Assembly (NCBI GenBank): GCA_964390645.1
Contig: CAYMLL010000005.1
Location: forward strand, 7,428-71,427
Reading direction: 5' to 3'
DNA: 64,000 nt
Source: CAYMLL01 sp964390645
Lineage (GTDB): Bacteria; Planctomycetota; UBA8108
In this document: positions 30,445 through 41,989 of the stretch, piece after piece
How positions within the stretch are numbered: position 1 is the stretch's first letter
Layout of the letters: each line of letters begins with the position of its first letter
The notes under the pieces: generated by a model
What the model was told of the DNA's origin: nothing
Database searches by the model: none
What the model saw: the letters and a program-made list of their open reading frames with translations, nothing else
Position numbers and translations under genes: made by a program

Positions 30445-32847
30445 GTGAGTCGCACTACCCTGGTTCTGCTGCTGCTTCTCCTGCTCGCAGGTATCGGCGC
30501 CGGTCTCGCGATACGGTCCGGACGGAGCCGATCGGCGAGCCTCGACGGGGTTGCCGAGACGGTCGCCTCGAGGTCGAGACCTAGCTCGGTGAGCGCAGGG
30601 GAGGCCTCGGCATCGTTGGCGGATTCCCGGGAGCAGGCATTCGAGGGGCTCCCCGTCCGGGAGTGGTCGCGTCGGATCGTGTCGGCCGATCTGGGCGAGC
30701 GTCGACGCGCGCTCGAGCAGCTGCGCGGAGGCGGCGAGAAGGCCGTGCCGGTCCTTGCGGCGCTCTTCCTCGACGCCAGCGCCGATGTCCGGGAGAGCGC
30801 ACAGGACGTCGTCGCGCGCATCGGCCCGCCGGCGGTGCCCTTGATGATCCGGCTCGCGCGTGACGAGGATCTCACGGCGCGCTTTCACGCCGTATCGGTG
30901 ATCGGCGATCTCGTGCCGGACGATGCGGGCGCGCTCGAGGTGCTGATCGAGCGCCTCGATGATGTCGATGAGCGGGTGATCAGCGAAGCGGCCTGGGCCG
31001 TCGCCGCTTTTCGCGAGCGCGCTGCTCCAGCTACACGAGCGCTCGTCAGGCTGCTCGATCACGAGGTGCCGCTGATCCGCATCTACGCGGCCGGCGGGCT
31101 CGCTTCGATCGGGCCGAAGGCAAGGTCCGCCGTGACCCGGTTGATCGACGCGCTCGCGGATCCCGACGAGGGGGTTCGCCGCTGCGCGGCCGAGGCCCTG
31201 ACCTCGTTTGGTCCCCACGCGGTTGCGGCCGTGGCGGCGCTCGCCTCGGCGCTCCGCGACCACAACGTTCACGTGCAGGTCTGCGCCGCCGGAGCTCTCG
31301 GCAGCATCGGGCCGGCGGCCGCGTCGGCCGTCGCCGATCTGCGTCGCTCGCTCGGGGATCCGGCGGTGGCGCACGAGGCTGCCTGGGCGATCGAGAGGAT
31401 CACCGGCGACCGTGTCGAGGTTCCGGCGACCGCGAGCAGTGTCCACGATGTCCTGACGCGGGCCGATTCGCCCGGTCCGGGGCAGTGGCCGATGTTCGGG
31501 CGCACCGCGGACCGCAACGCAGTGTCGCCTGCGAAGGGGCTCGTCGATCGGTGGGACATCGACACGGGTGAGAACGTGCTGTGGTCCGCGCGACTCGGCG
31601 ACGTCACCTACGGCAGCCCGGTCGTGTCGGCCGGGGCGATACTGGTGGGGACCGACAACGCGTTGCGACGCAATCGGTCGGCCGTCGAGGAGTGCGGCGT
31701 GCTGCTGGCGCTGAACGCGGCGGACGGAGCGCTGCTGTGGCAGGATCTGGCGCCCGACCTCGGTCGTGGACTGCGCGAGTTCCTCGTACCCGTGACCTCC
31801 AGCTCGCCGCTCGTGGAGGGCGCGCGGCTCTACTACATGACTGCGCAGTGTCAGCTCCGCTGCCTCGACGTCGAGGACTTCCGCGACGATGAGAACGACG
31901 GCGTCTTCACCGATGAAGAGCACGTCGGGCCCATCGCGGCCGATATCATCTGGGAGCTCGATGTCAGCGCCGACCTCGGGGTCTTTCCGCATGAGGCGGC
32001 GAACTGCTCGGTCGTTTCGGCCGGCGACCTGCTGATGGTCTGCACGTCCAACGGTGTGGACGAGGCGCACACGAACGTGCCCGCACCGCGTGCCCCGAGC
32101 TTCATCGGTGTCGAGAAGACGACGGGTCTGGTTGCCTGGCGTGCCGTCGGGCCCGGCGAGAACATCCTCCACGGACAGTGGAGCAGCCCTGCGGTCGCCC
32201 GGGTCAGCGGGAAGGTCCAGGCCTTCTTCGGTGGGGGCGACGGCTGGCTTCACGCTCTCGACGCGGCGACCGGACGCGAGGTCTGGCGCTACGACGGCAA
32301 CCCGAAGGAGGCCGAGTGGCGACCCAGCGGCGATATCGAGGGCGTGCTCTTCCGCAACTCGATCGTCGCATGTCCCGTCTACCACGAAGGTCTCGTTTAC
32401 CTGGCGATGGGACAGGATCCCGAGCACGGTCACGGTCGCGGTCTCGTACACGCGATCGATCCGCGCGGCCGCGGCGACGTGACCGCGAGTCGTGTCGTCT
32501 GGAAGTACGAGGATGTCGGCCGCTCGATCACCACACCGGTGATCCGGGACGGTCTGATGTACCTGGGGGACTACAACGGCTTCGTCCACTGCATCGATAT
32601 CGAGACCGGTGAGCGAGTCTGGCGCCACGACTTGCTCGCGGGCGTCTGGGGCGGTCTCCTGGTCGCGGACGGGAAGGTCTACGTCGGTGATGAGGAGGGT
32701 ACCGTGACGGTCTTCCGCGAGGGCCGCCGCAAGGAGATCCTCGCGACGATGAGCATGGACTCGGCGATCCACTGCTCCCCGGTCGCTGTCGGCGCGGTCA
32801 TCTACATCGCGACGTCGCGGATGCTGTGGGCGCTGGGGTCCAGATAG
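30445..32847 (+). CDS. HEAT-repeat plus PQQ-like beta-propeller exported protein
   Basis: An 800-residue protein starting at GTG, 7 bases after the acylase stop. A leucine-rich signal peptide or anchor (residues 5-24) is followed by HEAT repeats at about 75-325 ('LIRIYAAGGLASIGPKARSA', 'VQVCAAGALGSIGPAAA') and a PQQ-like beta-propeller at about 340-800 ('GQWPMFGRTADRNAVSPAKG', 'FGGGDGWLHALDAATGREVW', 'YLGDYNGFVHCIDIETGERV'). The HEAT solenoid is a protein-binding scaffold and propellers of this type are common in planctomycete envelopes. Tight linkage suggests it serves the acylase, for example as a binding partner, but that is inference only. Confidence 0.87.
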   Translation: MSRTTLVLLLLLLLAGIGAGLAIRSGRSRSASLDGVAETVASRSRPSSVSAGEASASLADSREQAFEGLPVREWSRRIVSADLGERRRALEQLRGGGEKAVPVLAALFLDASADVRESAQDVVARIGPPAVPLMIRLARDEDLTARFHAVSVIGDLVPDDAGALEVLIERLDDVDERVISEAAWAVAAFRERAAPATRALVRLLDHEVPLIRIYAAGGLASIGPKARSAVTRLIDALADPDEGVRRCAAEALTSFGPHAVAAVAALASALRDHNVHVQVCAAGALGSIGPAAASAVADLRRSLGDPAVAHEAAWAIERITGDRVEVPATASSVHDVLTRADSPGPGQWPMFGRTADRNAVSPAKGLVDRWDIDTGENVLWSARLGDVTYGSPVVSAGAILVGTDNALRRNRSAVEECGVLLALNAADGALLWQDLAPDLGRGLREFLVPVTSSSPLVEGARLYYMTAQCQLRCLDVEDFRDDENDGVFTDEEHVGPIAADIIWELDVSADLGVFPHEAANCSVVSAGDLLMVCTSNGVDEAHTNVPAPRAPSFIGVEKTTGLVAWRAVGPGENILHGQWSSPAVARVSGKVQAFFGGGDGWLHALDAATGREVWRYDGNPKEAEWRPSGDIEGVLFRNSIVACPVYHEGLVYLAMGQDPEHGHGRGLVHAIDPRGRGDVTASRVVWKYEDVGRSITTPVIRDGLMYLGDYNGFVHCIDIETGERVWRHDLLAGVWGGLLVADGKVYVGDEEGTVTVFREGRRKEILATMSMDSAIHCSPVAVGAVIYIATSRMLWALGSR

Positions 32848-33159
32848 CGCCCCCCGCCGGGCGGTCGGCCGTAACGTGACACCGGCTTCTCGTGCCGGAT
32901 TGCCACCGGCAGCGCGTGAGGAGCTCCGTGTGGGGCCGCATCTCGCCGCTTCCGGAGCGTCCCTCGCAGGACTTGCCGTGTCCCGGACGCGGTTCGCAGG
33001 GTCAACACCAGCGGGAGCAAGAGGCCGTGCGCCGGTGAATCGCGGGCAGCGGATCGGCGTGATCTGCAGGCTGTCCGGAGGCGTGACGTGGATGTCGGAG
33101 CCGCTGGTCGACGAGGCGTGTCATCGACCGTCGCTCCGGGGTCGGCACGGGTTCGCGCG
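32848..33159. other. 312-bp spacer between convergent genes
   Basis: Short open frames here (for example a 95-codon plus-strand frame at 32876-33163) have no recognisable domain and no ribosome binding site. No clear terminator hairpin with a T run is visible. Confidence 0.5.
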
Positions 33160-34818
33160 CTAGGCCCTGGGGTCCGAGCCGGCCTCCGCGAACGCGTTTT
33201 TCCGTGCAGCTTGTGGGGCTCGCGTGAAGCGGCTGACGATCGCGAAGACCGTGACGTTGCCGACGAGCGCGAAGGTCCCGAGATCGACGTTGGCCTTGAT
33301 CCTGTCGACGAGCTCCGCGAGCCCCGGGGCGGAGAGCGTGCCCTGGAAGACGACCGTGAAGAGCGGCGTGAAGAGAAGGAGGGTCACGAGTCCGGTGATG
33401 ATCCCCGCGATCGCTCCGGCGCGAGTGCCACGTCGGATGAAGAGCATGTCGATGGTCACCGGCAGCAGCTGCGTGGAGAAGGAGATCGCCAGCAGCCCCA
33501 TCAGAGCGATCATCGCGAAGGGCTTGAATCCCGAGCTCGACTCCTGGATCTCCATCAGGAGCATGGCGGCAGCCGTGGCGACAACGATGACGGCACGACC
33601 GACCCAGGTTCGCTCCCTGCCGGTCGAGTCGGGGCGGATGTACCTGGCGTAGATGTCGCGTGTGAAGACGGCGCTCAGCGCGTGGAGGTTGCTGTCAGCC
33701 GTGCTCATCGACGCGGCCATCACCGCCACGCAGATCAGCGCGGCGAGAAAGATACCGAGAACGCCGAGGAGCTCGGGGAGGTGATTGCGCAGCACGATGA
33801 CGAGAATGAGATCGAAGCGCTTGCCCTCGGGGTCGACGAGCTCGTGCGTCCGGATGCCCTCTGCCGTGCTCTCGATGGGATAGAGCGCCTGCCCTGCGAG
33901 GCCGACGAGCATGACACCGAAGAGGAAGCAGATCGGCAGCACCGTTCCGAAGATGAGCGCGCTGCGGCGCAGCGTGGTCGATGAGCGGGCCGAGTAGAAT
34001 CGCATCCATTGTGCCGGCTGGATCATCGAGCCGATCGACGCGAAGGCGCAGACCGTCAGCATCTTTTCGGGTGGCCAGGTCCCGCTCGTCCCCGGCGCCG
34101 AGAGCGAGCTCGGCGGCAGGCTCGCGATGCTGTCGAGGAACCCGCTGACGCCGCCGAGGGCTGACACCGCCGCGGCGCCCGCGAGGAGCATGCCGCCGAC
34201 GAGGAGCGAGCCCTGGATCACGTCCGTCCAGGCGACGCTGCGCATGCCGCCGACCATCACGTAGAGCATCGTGATCACGGCGAGCGTGGTGGCGCCGATC
34301 GCGAACGCGTTCTCGTTGTCGGGGAACATGGCGCGCGAGATCAGCCCGCCGGCGCTCACCTGGATCAGCACGTACGGGATGGCGTAGAGGAGACCGACCA
34401 GAGCCACGAGGATGCGGAGCGCCGAGCTGTCATCGTAGTAGTCGCTGACCATGTCGCCGGGGGTCACGTGGCCGCGACGAAGGCCGATGCGACGGATCCG
34501 GTTGCCGAGCACGAACACCGCGACGGCGCCGACGGGGACGTTGAGCGCGAAGAGCGCGAAGATCACCCCGTCCTTGTAGACGATGCCCGGAGCGCCGAGC
34601 AGCGCGAAGGAGCTGAAGAAGGTCGCCATGATCGTCAGGGACGAGACGATCCACCCCTGGCCGCGTCCGGCGAGGTAGTAGTCCTCCTCGCTGTCGGTTC
34701 CACGTCGGTAGCCCAGCCAGCCGAGCCACATGAGCAAGAGGAGGTAGGCACCGAGGACGCAGAGTCCGATGGTGGCGAAGGGCGTGGTCGAGCCGGTCGC
34801 TGCGAGCAGTCTCGCCAC
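33160..34818 (-). CDS. Sodium:solute symporter (SSS) family transporter
   Basis: A 552-residue integral membrane protein with about 13 predicted helices, starting at GTG. The family signature region is 'DYYLAGRGQGWIVSSLTIMA' near residue 47, then 'FFSSFALLGAPGIVYKDG' and 'YVMVGGMRSVAWTDVIQG', the core sodium-site helices, and 'AASMSTADSNLHALSAVFTRD', the typical helix-8 motif with serine/threonine sodium ligands. SSS proteins import sugars, amino acids, carboxylates or similar solutes with sodium; the substrate cannot be assigned. It starts 3 bases after the stop of a small membrane protein gene, an arrangement typical of SSS transporters with a small partner subunit. Confidence 0.93.
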   Translation of the reverse strand: MARLLAATGSTTPFATIGLCVLGAYLLLLMWLGWLGYRRGTDSEEDYYLAGRGQGWIVSSLTIMATFFSSFALLGAPGIVYKDGVIFALFALNVPVGAVAVFVLGNRIRRIGLRRGHVTPGDMVSDYYDDSSALRILVALVGLLYAIPYVLIQVSAGGLISRAMFPDNENAFAIGATTLAVITMLYVMVGGMRSVAWTDVIQGSLLVGGMLLAGAAAVSALGGVSGFLDSIASLPPSSLSAPGTSGTWPPEKMLTVCAFASIGSMIQPAQWMRFYSARSSTTLRRSALIFGTVLPICFLFGVMLVGLAGQALYPIESTAEGIRTHELVDPEGKRFDLILVIVLRNHLPELLGVLGIFLAALICVAVMAASMSTADSNLHALSAVFTRDIYARYIRPDSTGRERTWVGRAVIVVATAAAMLLMEIQESSSGFKPFAMIALMGLLAISFSTQLLPVTIDMLFIRRGTRAGAIAGIITGLVTLLLFTPLFTVVFQGTLSAPGLAELVDRIKANVDLGTFALVGNVTVFAIVSRFTRAPQAARKNAFAEAGSDPRA

Positions 34819-34821
34819 GGC

Positions 34822-35070
34822 TCAGCTCTCCTCGTCGGGCCACAGAGTCGTGCAGGCGACGACGATGACGGCCGCCTGCACTCCGAACCACAACAGGCCC
34901 CAGGCGTAGAGCACGGGAAGCCCCAGAAGGGTCGGGGTCGGTCCGGCGTGCTCCGGCCCCGGATCGACGAGTCGCATGCCAGGGCCGGCGCCCATGAGGA
35001 GGGCGGTGAGGAAGAGCGCCGTCAGGACGATTCGGAGACGGCGTCTGGCGGTGGCGGCGTCCCGCGACAT
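34822..35070 (-). CDS. Small two-helix membrane protein, DUF3311-like symporter partner
   Basis: 82 residues, with a basic start, a first hydrophobic helix ('IVLTALFLTALLMGAGPG') and a second one ('YAWGLLWFGVQAAVIVVACT'). 'LLGLPVLYAWGLLW' resembles the DUF3311 family of short proteins encoded just before SSS transporters. The stop is 3 bases before the transporter start, so they are translated from one message. Its role is unknown; it is likely a small accessory subunit. Confidence 0.75.
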   Translation of the reverse strand: MSRDAATARRRLRIVLTALFLTALLMGAGPGMRLVDPGPEHAGPTPTLLGLPVLYAWGLLWFGVQAAVIVVACTTLWPDEES

Positions 35071-35243
35071 GCCGTGAGCATAGTCGGTCGCGGACCGTCG
35101 GTAAAGTGGCTGTGTCGCCCCCGCCGCCCGCCGCTTTTTCTGGCCCTTGGGTGATTTGACCGCGCTCTTCCGGGGGGCTCCGTTACTCTGTTGCCCCCCT
35201 TCCGTCCGATGAACAGGAAGTCACCCGTGGAGTCGTCCCCCTC

Positions 35244-36539
35244 ATGAGCGAGCAGGCCGCCTGGAGTCACCCGGACCGCGATCGGTTGACCTTTCTCGAC
35301 GACGTCGAGGCGTTCGAGACCGTGCCGTCGGGCAGCTTCCCGGACGACGGTCGGAGCGAGGAGATCATCGCGCTCCACGAGGGCCGCATCGTCGTCGACG
35401 CGATTCACTCCGGCGATGTCATTCCCCGGGAGTTCCGGGATTCGATCCGGCGTGCGGGTCACGACGATGTGGTCACCGAACGCTACGTGGTGGAGAAGGA
35501 CTGGGGTGCCGACCACCTGGCTCACGAGGTCGCGCGTCAGCTGCGTCTGCCCGCGTCGTATCGCGTCAGCGTGGCGCGAGCGATCCTCGATTTCGGCCGC
35601 TTTCCCGGAACGAGTCGTCGCGGCTTGACGCACATGCATCGCTTTGCGATCAACAGTCCCTTCGCCGAGTGTCTGAGCCACGCCGAGAAGCGTCACCTGC
35701 TCGAGAGGTACTACGACTCGATCTCCGAGCGTATCGATGACGCCGTGCGTGACAAGCATATCAAGCTGTCGATTCACAGCTACGACCGCTTCAACCCGCT
35801 GCCACGTTCCGATCGCTGGACTCTTCCTGCGGCTGACGGTGAGCGTGTCGGCACGGAGCGACCCCTGGTCAGCCTGGTCTCCGGGTCGCACGGCTATCAC
35901 AACGAGACGGAGATGCCCTACGGCGTCTTCGACGAGCTCTTTCCGGACGAGCTCGGGGAGCTGACCGCTGACCGCAAGCTGACCGCGCGCATCCTCCTCG
36001 AGGTCGCGAACGCGGGTCTCTCCGTGACACACAACCATCCCTACCTGCTGCCGGAGGGGAGCGTCGAGGTGCGCTCGCAGGTGTGGTTCTTCTTCGACTA
36101 CCTCCGCAAGCGATTCGAGGCCGCCCATCCCGAGATGACGGGTGATGCGGGATACCGCCGGGTCTGGGCGATGCTCCTCGACACCAACCTGCGGCGCTCC
36201 GACAGCGAGGTCCTGCGCAGCTACCTGCACGGCTTTCGCAAGGCGCCGAGGGGCATGGATGCGGAGTGCGAGCACGCGGGCGTCGCCTACGGTGCGATTC
36301 GCGACTTCACCGAGAGCAACGGCGACTCCATCCTGCGGGAGTACCGGCACCGGGCCCGCACCGGGCGGCCGAGCTCTCTGGTCATCGAGGTGCGCAAGGA
36401 CTTCCTCTGGCGTTTCGAGGACGAGCGCAAGATTTTCGACCCCACCCGGGGCGCGGCAGGGCTGATTCGAGAGAATGTCGACCGGGCGGCGAGGCTCCTC
36501 GCGGACGCCGTACTCACCTACCTGCGCGACGATTGCTGA
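35244..36539 (+). CDS. N-formylglutamate amidohydrolase-like protein
   Basis: A 431-residue cytoplasmic protein. The pattern matches the FGase fold: 'AIHSGDVIPREFRD' near residue 53, 'DWGADHLAHEVARQL' near 87, 'DFGRFPGTSRRG', 'LSIHSYDR' near 175, 'THNHPYLLP' near 262 and 'SLVIEVRKDFLW' near 381, which corresponds to the family's conserved glutamate strand. FGase removes formate from N-formylglutamate in histidine breakdown. No hut genes are nearby and the protein is much longer than usual (about 260-300 residues), so a different acyl substrate is likely. Divergent from the symporter pair; TTGACC at 35156-35161 could be a -35 element but has no well-spaced -10. Confidence 0.6.
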   Translation: MSEQAAWSHPDRDRLTFLDDVEAFETVPSGSFPDDGRSEEIIALHEGRIVVDAIHSGDVIPREFRDSIRRAGHDDVVTERYVVEKDWGADHLAHEVARQLRLPASYRVSVARAILDFGRFPGTSRRGLTHMHRFAINSPFAECLSHAEKRHLLERYYDSISERIDDAVRDKHIKLSIHSYDRFNPLPRSDRWTLPAADGERVGTERPLVSLVSGSHGYHNETEMPYGVFDELFPDELGELTADRKLTARILLEVANAGLSVTHNHPYLLPEGSVEVRSQVWFFFDYLRKRFEAAHPEMTGDAGYRRVWAMLLDTNLRRSDSEVLRSYLHGFRKAPRGMDAECEHAGVAYGAIRDFTESNGDSILREYRHRARTGRPSSLVIEVRKDFLWRFEDERKIFDPTRGAAGLIRENVDRAARLLADAVLTYLRDDC

Positions 36540-36540
36540 A

Positions 36541-36586
36541 GGGGGCGTCAGCCGGTTGAAGGGGCCCATCCGGCGGGAGAGCCCCC
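36541..36586 (+). terminator. Nested hairpin, probable terminator
   Basis: Outer arms GGGGGC (36541-36546) and GCCCCC (36581-36586) and inner arms GCCGG (36551-36555) and CCGGC (36570-36574) form a nested stem directly after the stop of the amidohydrolase-like gene, followed by GTTT. It lies between convergent genes and may end both transcripts. Confidence 0.55.
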
Positions 36587-36619
36587 GTTTCGCAGCCGGG
36601 ACACTTCTTCGACCGGCCG

Positions 36620-37165
36620 CTATTCGAGAAGCATCTTCGCCGTCGTCGACCAGACACCGAAGGCCTCAGCGCCGAAGAGCACGAAGCGGATCTCCGTGAG
36701 GCTTCCGGCGTGAGCTCGGCATGTCTTGATCGACAGCGGCGCGGCTTCCTCGGGCGGGTACCCGTAGACGCCGCAGGAGATGGCCGGGAACGCGATCGAG
36801 CGCAGGCCGTGCCGGTTCGCGAGCTCGAGCGAGGAGCGGTGGGCCGACTCGAGCAGCGGTCCGGAGTCCTCGGCCGATCTGTAGACGGGCCCGACGGTGT
36901 GAATGACGTGGGCCGACGGCAGCCGGAAGCTCGCGGTGAGGCGTGCCTCCCCGGTGGGGCAGCGGACGCCCGGGCGCACCTGCGGGAGAGCGCGGCAGGC
37001 CTCCACCAGCTCCGGCCCTGCGGCCCGGTGGATGGCACCGTCGACGCCGCCCCCTCCGAGCATGCGCTCGTTCGCGGCGTTGACGATGGCATCCGCCTCC
37101 ACCCGCGTCAGGTCGCCTTCCTGGACCACGAGGGCACAGCTGCCGGTGAGCCGGAGTCGCTCCAT
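36620..37165 (-). CDS. Macrodomain protein, probable O-acetyl-ADP-ribose deacetylase
   Basis: A 181-residue macrodomain of the YmdB/MacroD type, which hydrolyses O-acetyl-ADP-ribose or removes ADP-ribose from proteins. The signature 'DAIVNAANERMLGGGGVDGA' followed by IHRAAG has the asparagines and glycine-rich loop that bind the distal ribose. 'GEARLTASFRLPSAHVIHTV' and 'IAFPAISCGVYGYPPEEAA' are the next family motifs. The start is the ATG at 37165; the frame remains open upstream but that part has no macrodomain character. Divergent from the HD gene across 144 bases. Confidence 0.92.
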   Translation of the reverse strand: MERLRLTGSCALVVQEGDLTRVEADAIVNAANERMLGGGGVDGAIHRAAGPELVEACRALPQVRPGVRCPTGEARLTASFRLPSAHVIHTVGPVYRSAEDSGPLLESAHRSSLELANRHGLRSIAFPAISCGVYGYPPEEAAPLSIKTCRAHAGSLTEIRFVLFGAEAFGVWSTTAKMLLE

Positions 37166-37309
37166 CGTCTCATGCCGTGTCGCCAGGGGAGTCGTCTCAC
37201 CCGTGCGGATTGTCTCTGCTCGCGACGGGTCGTGCAAGCCGTGCCGCCCTCCGGAAGCGCACGGCGCGGGGCTTTCCAGGCCTCCGGGGCTCCGATATAC
37301 TCTGCGGCC

Positions 37310-37864
37310 ATGACCATCGAGGAAGCGCGGGCGCTGATGGAGGAGTGGACCGAGAGCCCGGCTCTGCGGATCCACATGGAGGCCGTCGCGGCCTGCATGG
37401 GGGCGTACGCGAGCCGGCTCGAGCCCGACGGCCACGACCGCTGGGTCATCGCCGGGCTTCTGCACGACTTTGACTACGAGAGGCACCCGACGGAGGCGGA
37501 GCACCCCTTCGTCGGGGTCGAGCGCCTGCGGTCGCTGGAGGTGGACGAGGAGATCTGCACGGCGATTCTGGGTCACGCGCAGTACAGCGGGGTGCCCCGC
37601 GAGACCCGCATGGCGAAGGCGCTCTTCGCCGTCGACGAGCTGGCCGGCTTCATCGTCGCGTGTGTCAAGGTCCGGCCGAACGGCATCCGGGATCTTGCGC
37701 CGAAGTCCGTCAAGAAGAAGCTCAAGAACGACGCCTTCGCCGCCGCGGTGAGCCGCGATGACATCCGGGTGGGTACGGAGGAGCTCGGAGTCGACCCGAC
37801 CGAGCACATCCAGGTCTGCATCGACGCGCTTCGTGCCGTCGCCGGGCGACTGGGGCTCGGATAG
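37310..37864 (+). CDS. HD-domain phosphohydrolase-type protein
   Basis: A 184-residue protein with an HD domain: histidine in 'LRIHMEAVAACMGAYA' and the metal-binding pair in 'AGLLHDFDYERHPTEAEHP'. Further conserved stretches are 'AILGHAQYSGVPRETRMAKA' and 'DELAGFIVACVKVRPNGI'. Small stand-alone HD proteins of this pattern are widespread and usually annotated only as hydrolases; the substrate, probably a nucleotide or other phosphate ester, is unknown. The aconitase gene starts 94 bases downstream on the same strand and could share its transcript. Confidence 0.85.
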   Translation: MTIEEARALMEEWTESPALRIHMEAVAACMGAYASRLEPDGHDRWVIAGLLHDFDYERHPTEAEHPFVGVERLRSLEVDEEICTAILGHAQYSGVPRETRMAKALFAVDELAGFIVACVKVRPNGIRDLAPKSVKKKLKNDAFAAAVSRDDIRVGTEELGVDPTEHIQVCIDALRAVAGRLGLG

Positions 37865-37958
37865 CGTCGGGTACACTCGCGGGGTTTCTTCAGCGAACAG
37901 CGACAGCGCCCACCAGCGCGGCGCGGCAGAGTACAGCGAACGATCTGACGGAGCATCC

Positions 37959-40676
<2,718 letters not shown>

Positions 40677-40870
40677 CTCGGGCCTGCCTGTGCCACCTGG
40701 CTCGAAGGCCGGTGCTCCGTGCCCACGTTCGCGTCCGGGGCTGCGGGTTACCTGCTCGTGACGGCGACCTTCCGGAGAGAGCCCCTCGGTGTCACGGGAG
40801 CGATCCTTTTTTTTCGCCGGCGCGGTCTGGGTCTTTTCTTTTCCCGTGGCTGGCGGCATTCTGGTTCGCC

Positions 40871-41896
40871 ATGGAGCCGCTGCGAATCGCCCGCGATCTG
40901 ATCGCCATCGAGTCGATCACCGGCAACGAGGAGCCGGTCGTCGCGTACCTCGAGTCCGCTCTGCGAGACATGGGGCTCGACGTCCGTAGCGAGGAGGTCG
41001 CTCCGGGCCGCCGCAACCTGATGGCCGGGCCGGAGGGCCCGCGTGTTCTCTTCTGTACGCACACCGACACCGTGCCGCCGTTCCTGCCCCCGGGCGAGGA
41101 CGACGAGTTCCTCCACGGCCGCGGCGCCTGCGACACCAAGGGGATCACGGCCGCCTTTCTCGGCGCCGGCGCCCGGCTGCTCGAGAAGGGCGTGCGCGAC
41201 TTCGGCTATCTCTTCGTCGTCGGGGAGGAGGTCGACAACGTCGGGGCGATCGTCGCCAATCGCTCGGTGCGCGCTGACTACATCGTCGTCGGCGAGCCGA
41301 CCGAGAACCGCCTGGCGATCGGCCACAAGGGCGCGTTCGGTGCGCGCGTCAAGGTCACCGGGACGGCATGCCATTCGGCGTATCCGGATCAGGGCGACAG
41401 CGCTGTTCACCGGCTGCTGCGCTACCTGGCGCGAGTGGATCAGACCGATTTCGGCTCCAGCGACACCCTCGGCCCGTCGACGACGAATATCGGCGTGATT
41501 TCCGGCGGCGTCGCGCACAACGTGCTCGCTCCCCATGCCGAGGCGCACGTGATGATTCGTGTCGTCAGCGACATCGAGGAGCTCGAGTCGCGTTTCCGCG
41601 ACTGCTTCCTCGATCCGGCGACGGGGCGTCACGACGAGAGGGTGGAGCTGGACATCTACCTGCGCATGCTCAGTCCGAGGCTCGAGCGTCTCGAGGGCTT
41701 CGATGAGACGGTCGTCTCCTACGGCACCGACCTGCCGTTTCTCGTGGATGTCGGCAGGCCGCTCCTCTTCGGTCCAGGAACGATTCTGGATGCTCACACC
41801 GCGACCGAGAAGATCTCGAAAGCGCAGATCTTCGAGGCGATCGATCGTTACGTCGAGATCGCCGAGCACCTGATCGCCCGTGATGCGTTGTCGTGA
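40871..41896 (+). CDS. M20 family metallopeptidase (ArgE/DapE/ACY1 type)
   Basis: A 341-residue cytoplasmic amidohydrolase. Dinuclear zinc motifs are visible: 'LFCTHTDTVPP' (HxD), 'GRGACDTKGITAAFL' (bridging Asp and general fold), 'VVGEEVDNVGA' (catalytic Glu pair) and 'VVGEPTENR'. The dimerisation domain starts at 'HKGAFGARVKVTGTACHSAY'. The start is the ATG at 40871, with no strong Shine-Dalgarno. Family members deacylate acetylornithine, succinyl-diaminopimelate, LysW-bound amino acids or dipeptides. The length resembles the LysK/ArgE-like branch, but no arginine or lysine genes are close, so the substrate stays open. Confidence 0.88.
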   Translation: MEPLRIARDLIAIESITGNEEPVVAYLESALRDMGLDVRSEEVAPGRRNLMAGPEGPRVLFCTHTDTVPPFLPPGEDDEFLHGRGACDTKGITAAFLGAGARLLEKGVRDFGYLFVVGEEVDNVGAIVANRSVRADYIVVGEPTENRLAIGHKGAFGARVKVTGTACHSAYPDQGDSAVHRLLRYLARVDQTDFGSSDTLGPSTTNIGVISGGVAHNVLAPHAEAHVMIRVVSDIEELESRFRDCFLDPATGRHDERVELDIYLRMLSPRLERLEGFDETVVSYGTDLPFLVDVGRPLLFGPGTILDAHTATEKISKAQIFEAIDRYVEIAEHLIARDALS

Positions 41897-41989
41897 GCGC
41901 GCGTGAGCTCTCGGTGCTCGTGCGGTGCGATCGGCGCGTCGTCCGGAGAACATGCCGAGGCCCCGGATCGGGATGCGGACAGCTCTGCG

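Noticed and set aside
28101..30875. A 924-codon open frame antisense to the acylase gene
   Set aside because: No recognisable domain; the plus strand has the complete Ntn hydrolase motif set and good coupling to the next gene.
30178..32772. An 864-codon minus-strand open frame over the HEAT-propeller gene
   Set aside because: Composition of a shadow frame; the sense frame shows HEAT and propeller repeats.
32876..33163. Possible 95-residue protein between convergent genes
   Set aside because: No Shine-Dalgarno sequence, no domain, Arg/Ala/Gly-rich; indistinguishable from random GC-rich sequence.
35156..35189. TTGACC and TACTCT as a sigma-70 promoter for the amidohydrolase-like gene
   Set aside because: The spacer is 22 bases, too long for a convincing promoter; mentioned only as a weak -35 candidate.
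36710..37309. N-terminal extension of the HD protein by 200 codons
   Set aside because: It runs antisense through the macrodomain gene; the ATG at 37310 gives a complete HD protein of normal length.
40803..40840. T-rich tract after aconitase as an intrinsic terminator
   Set aside because: No stable stem precedes the T run, and the patch may again be low-quality sequence.
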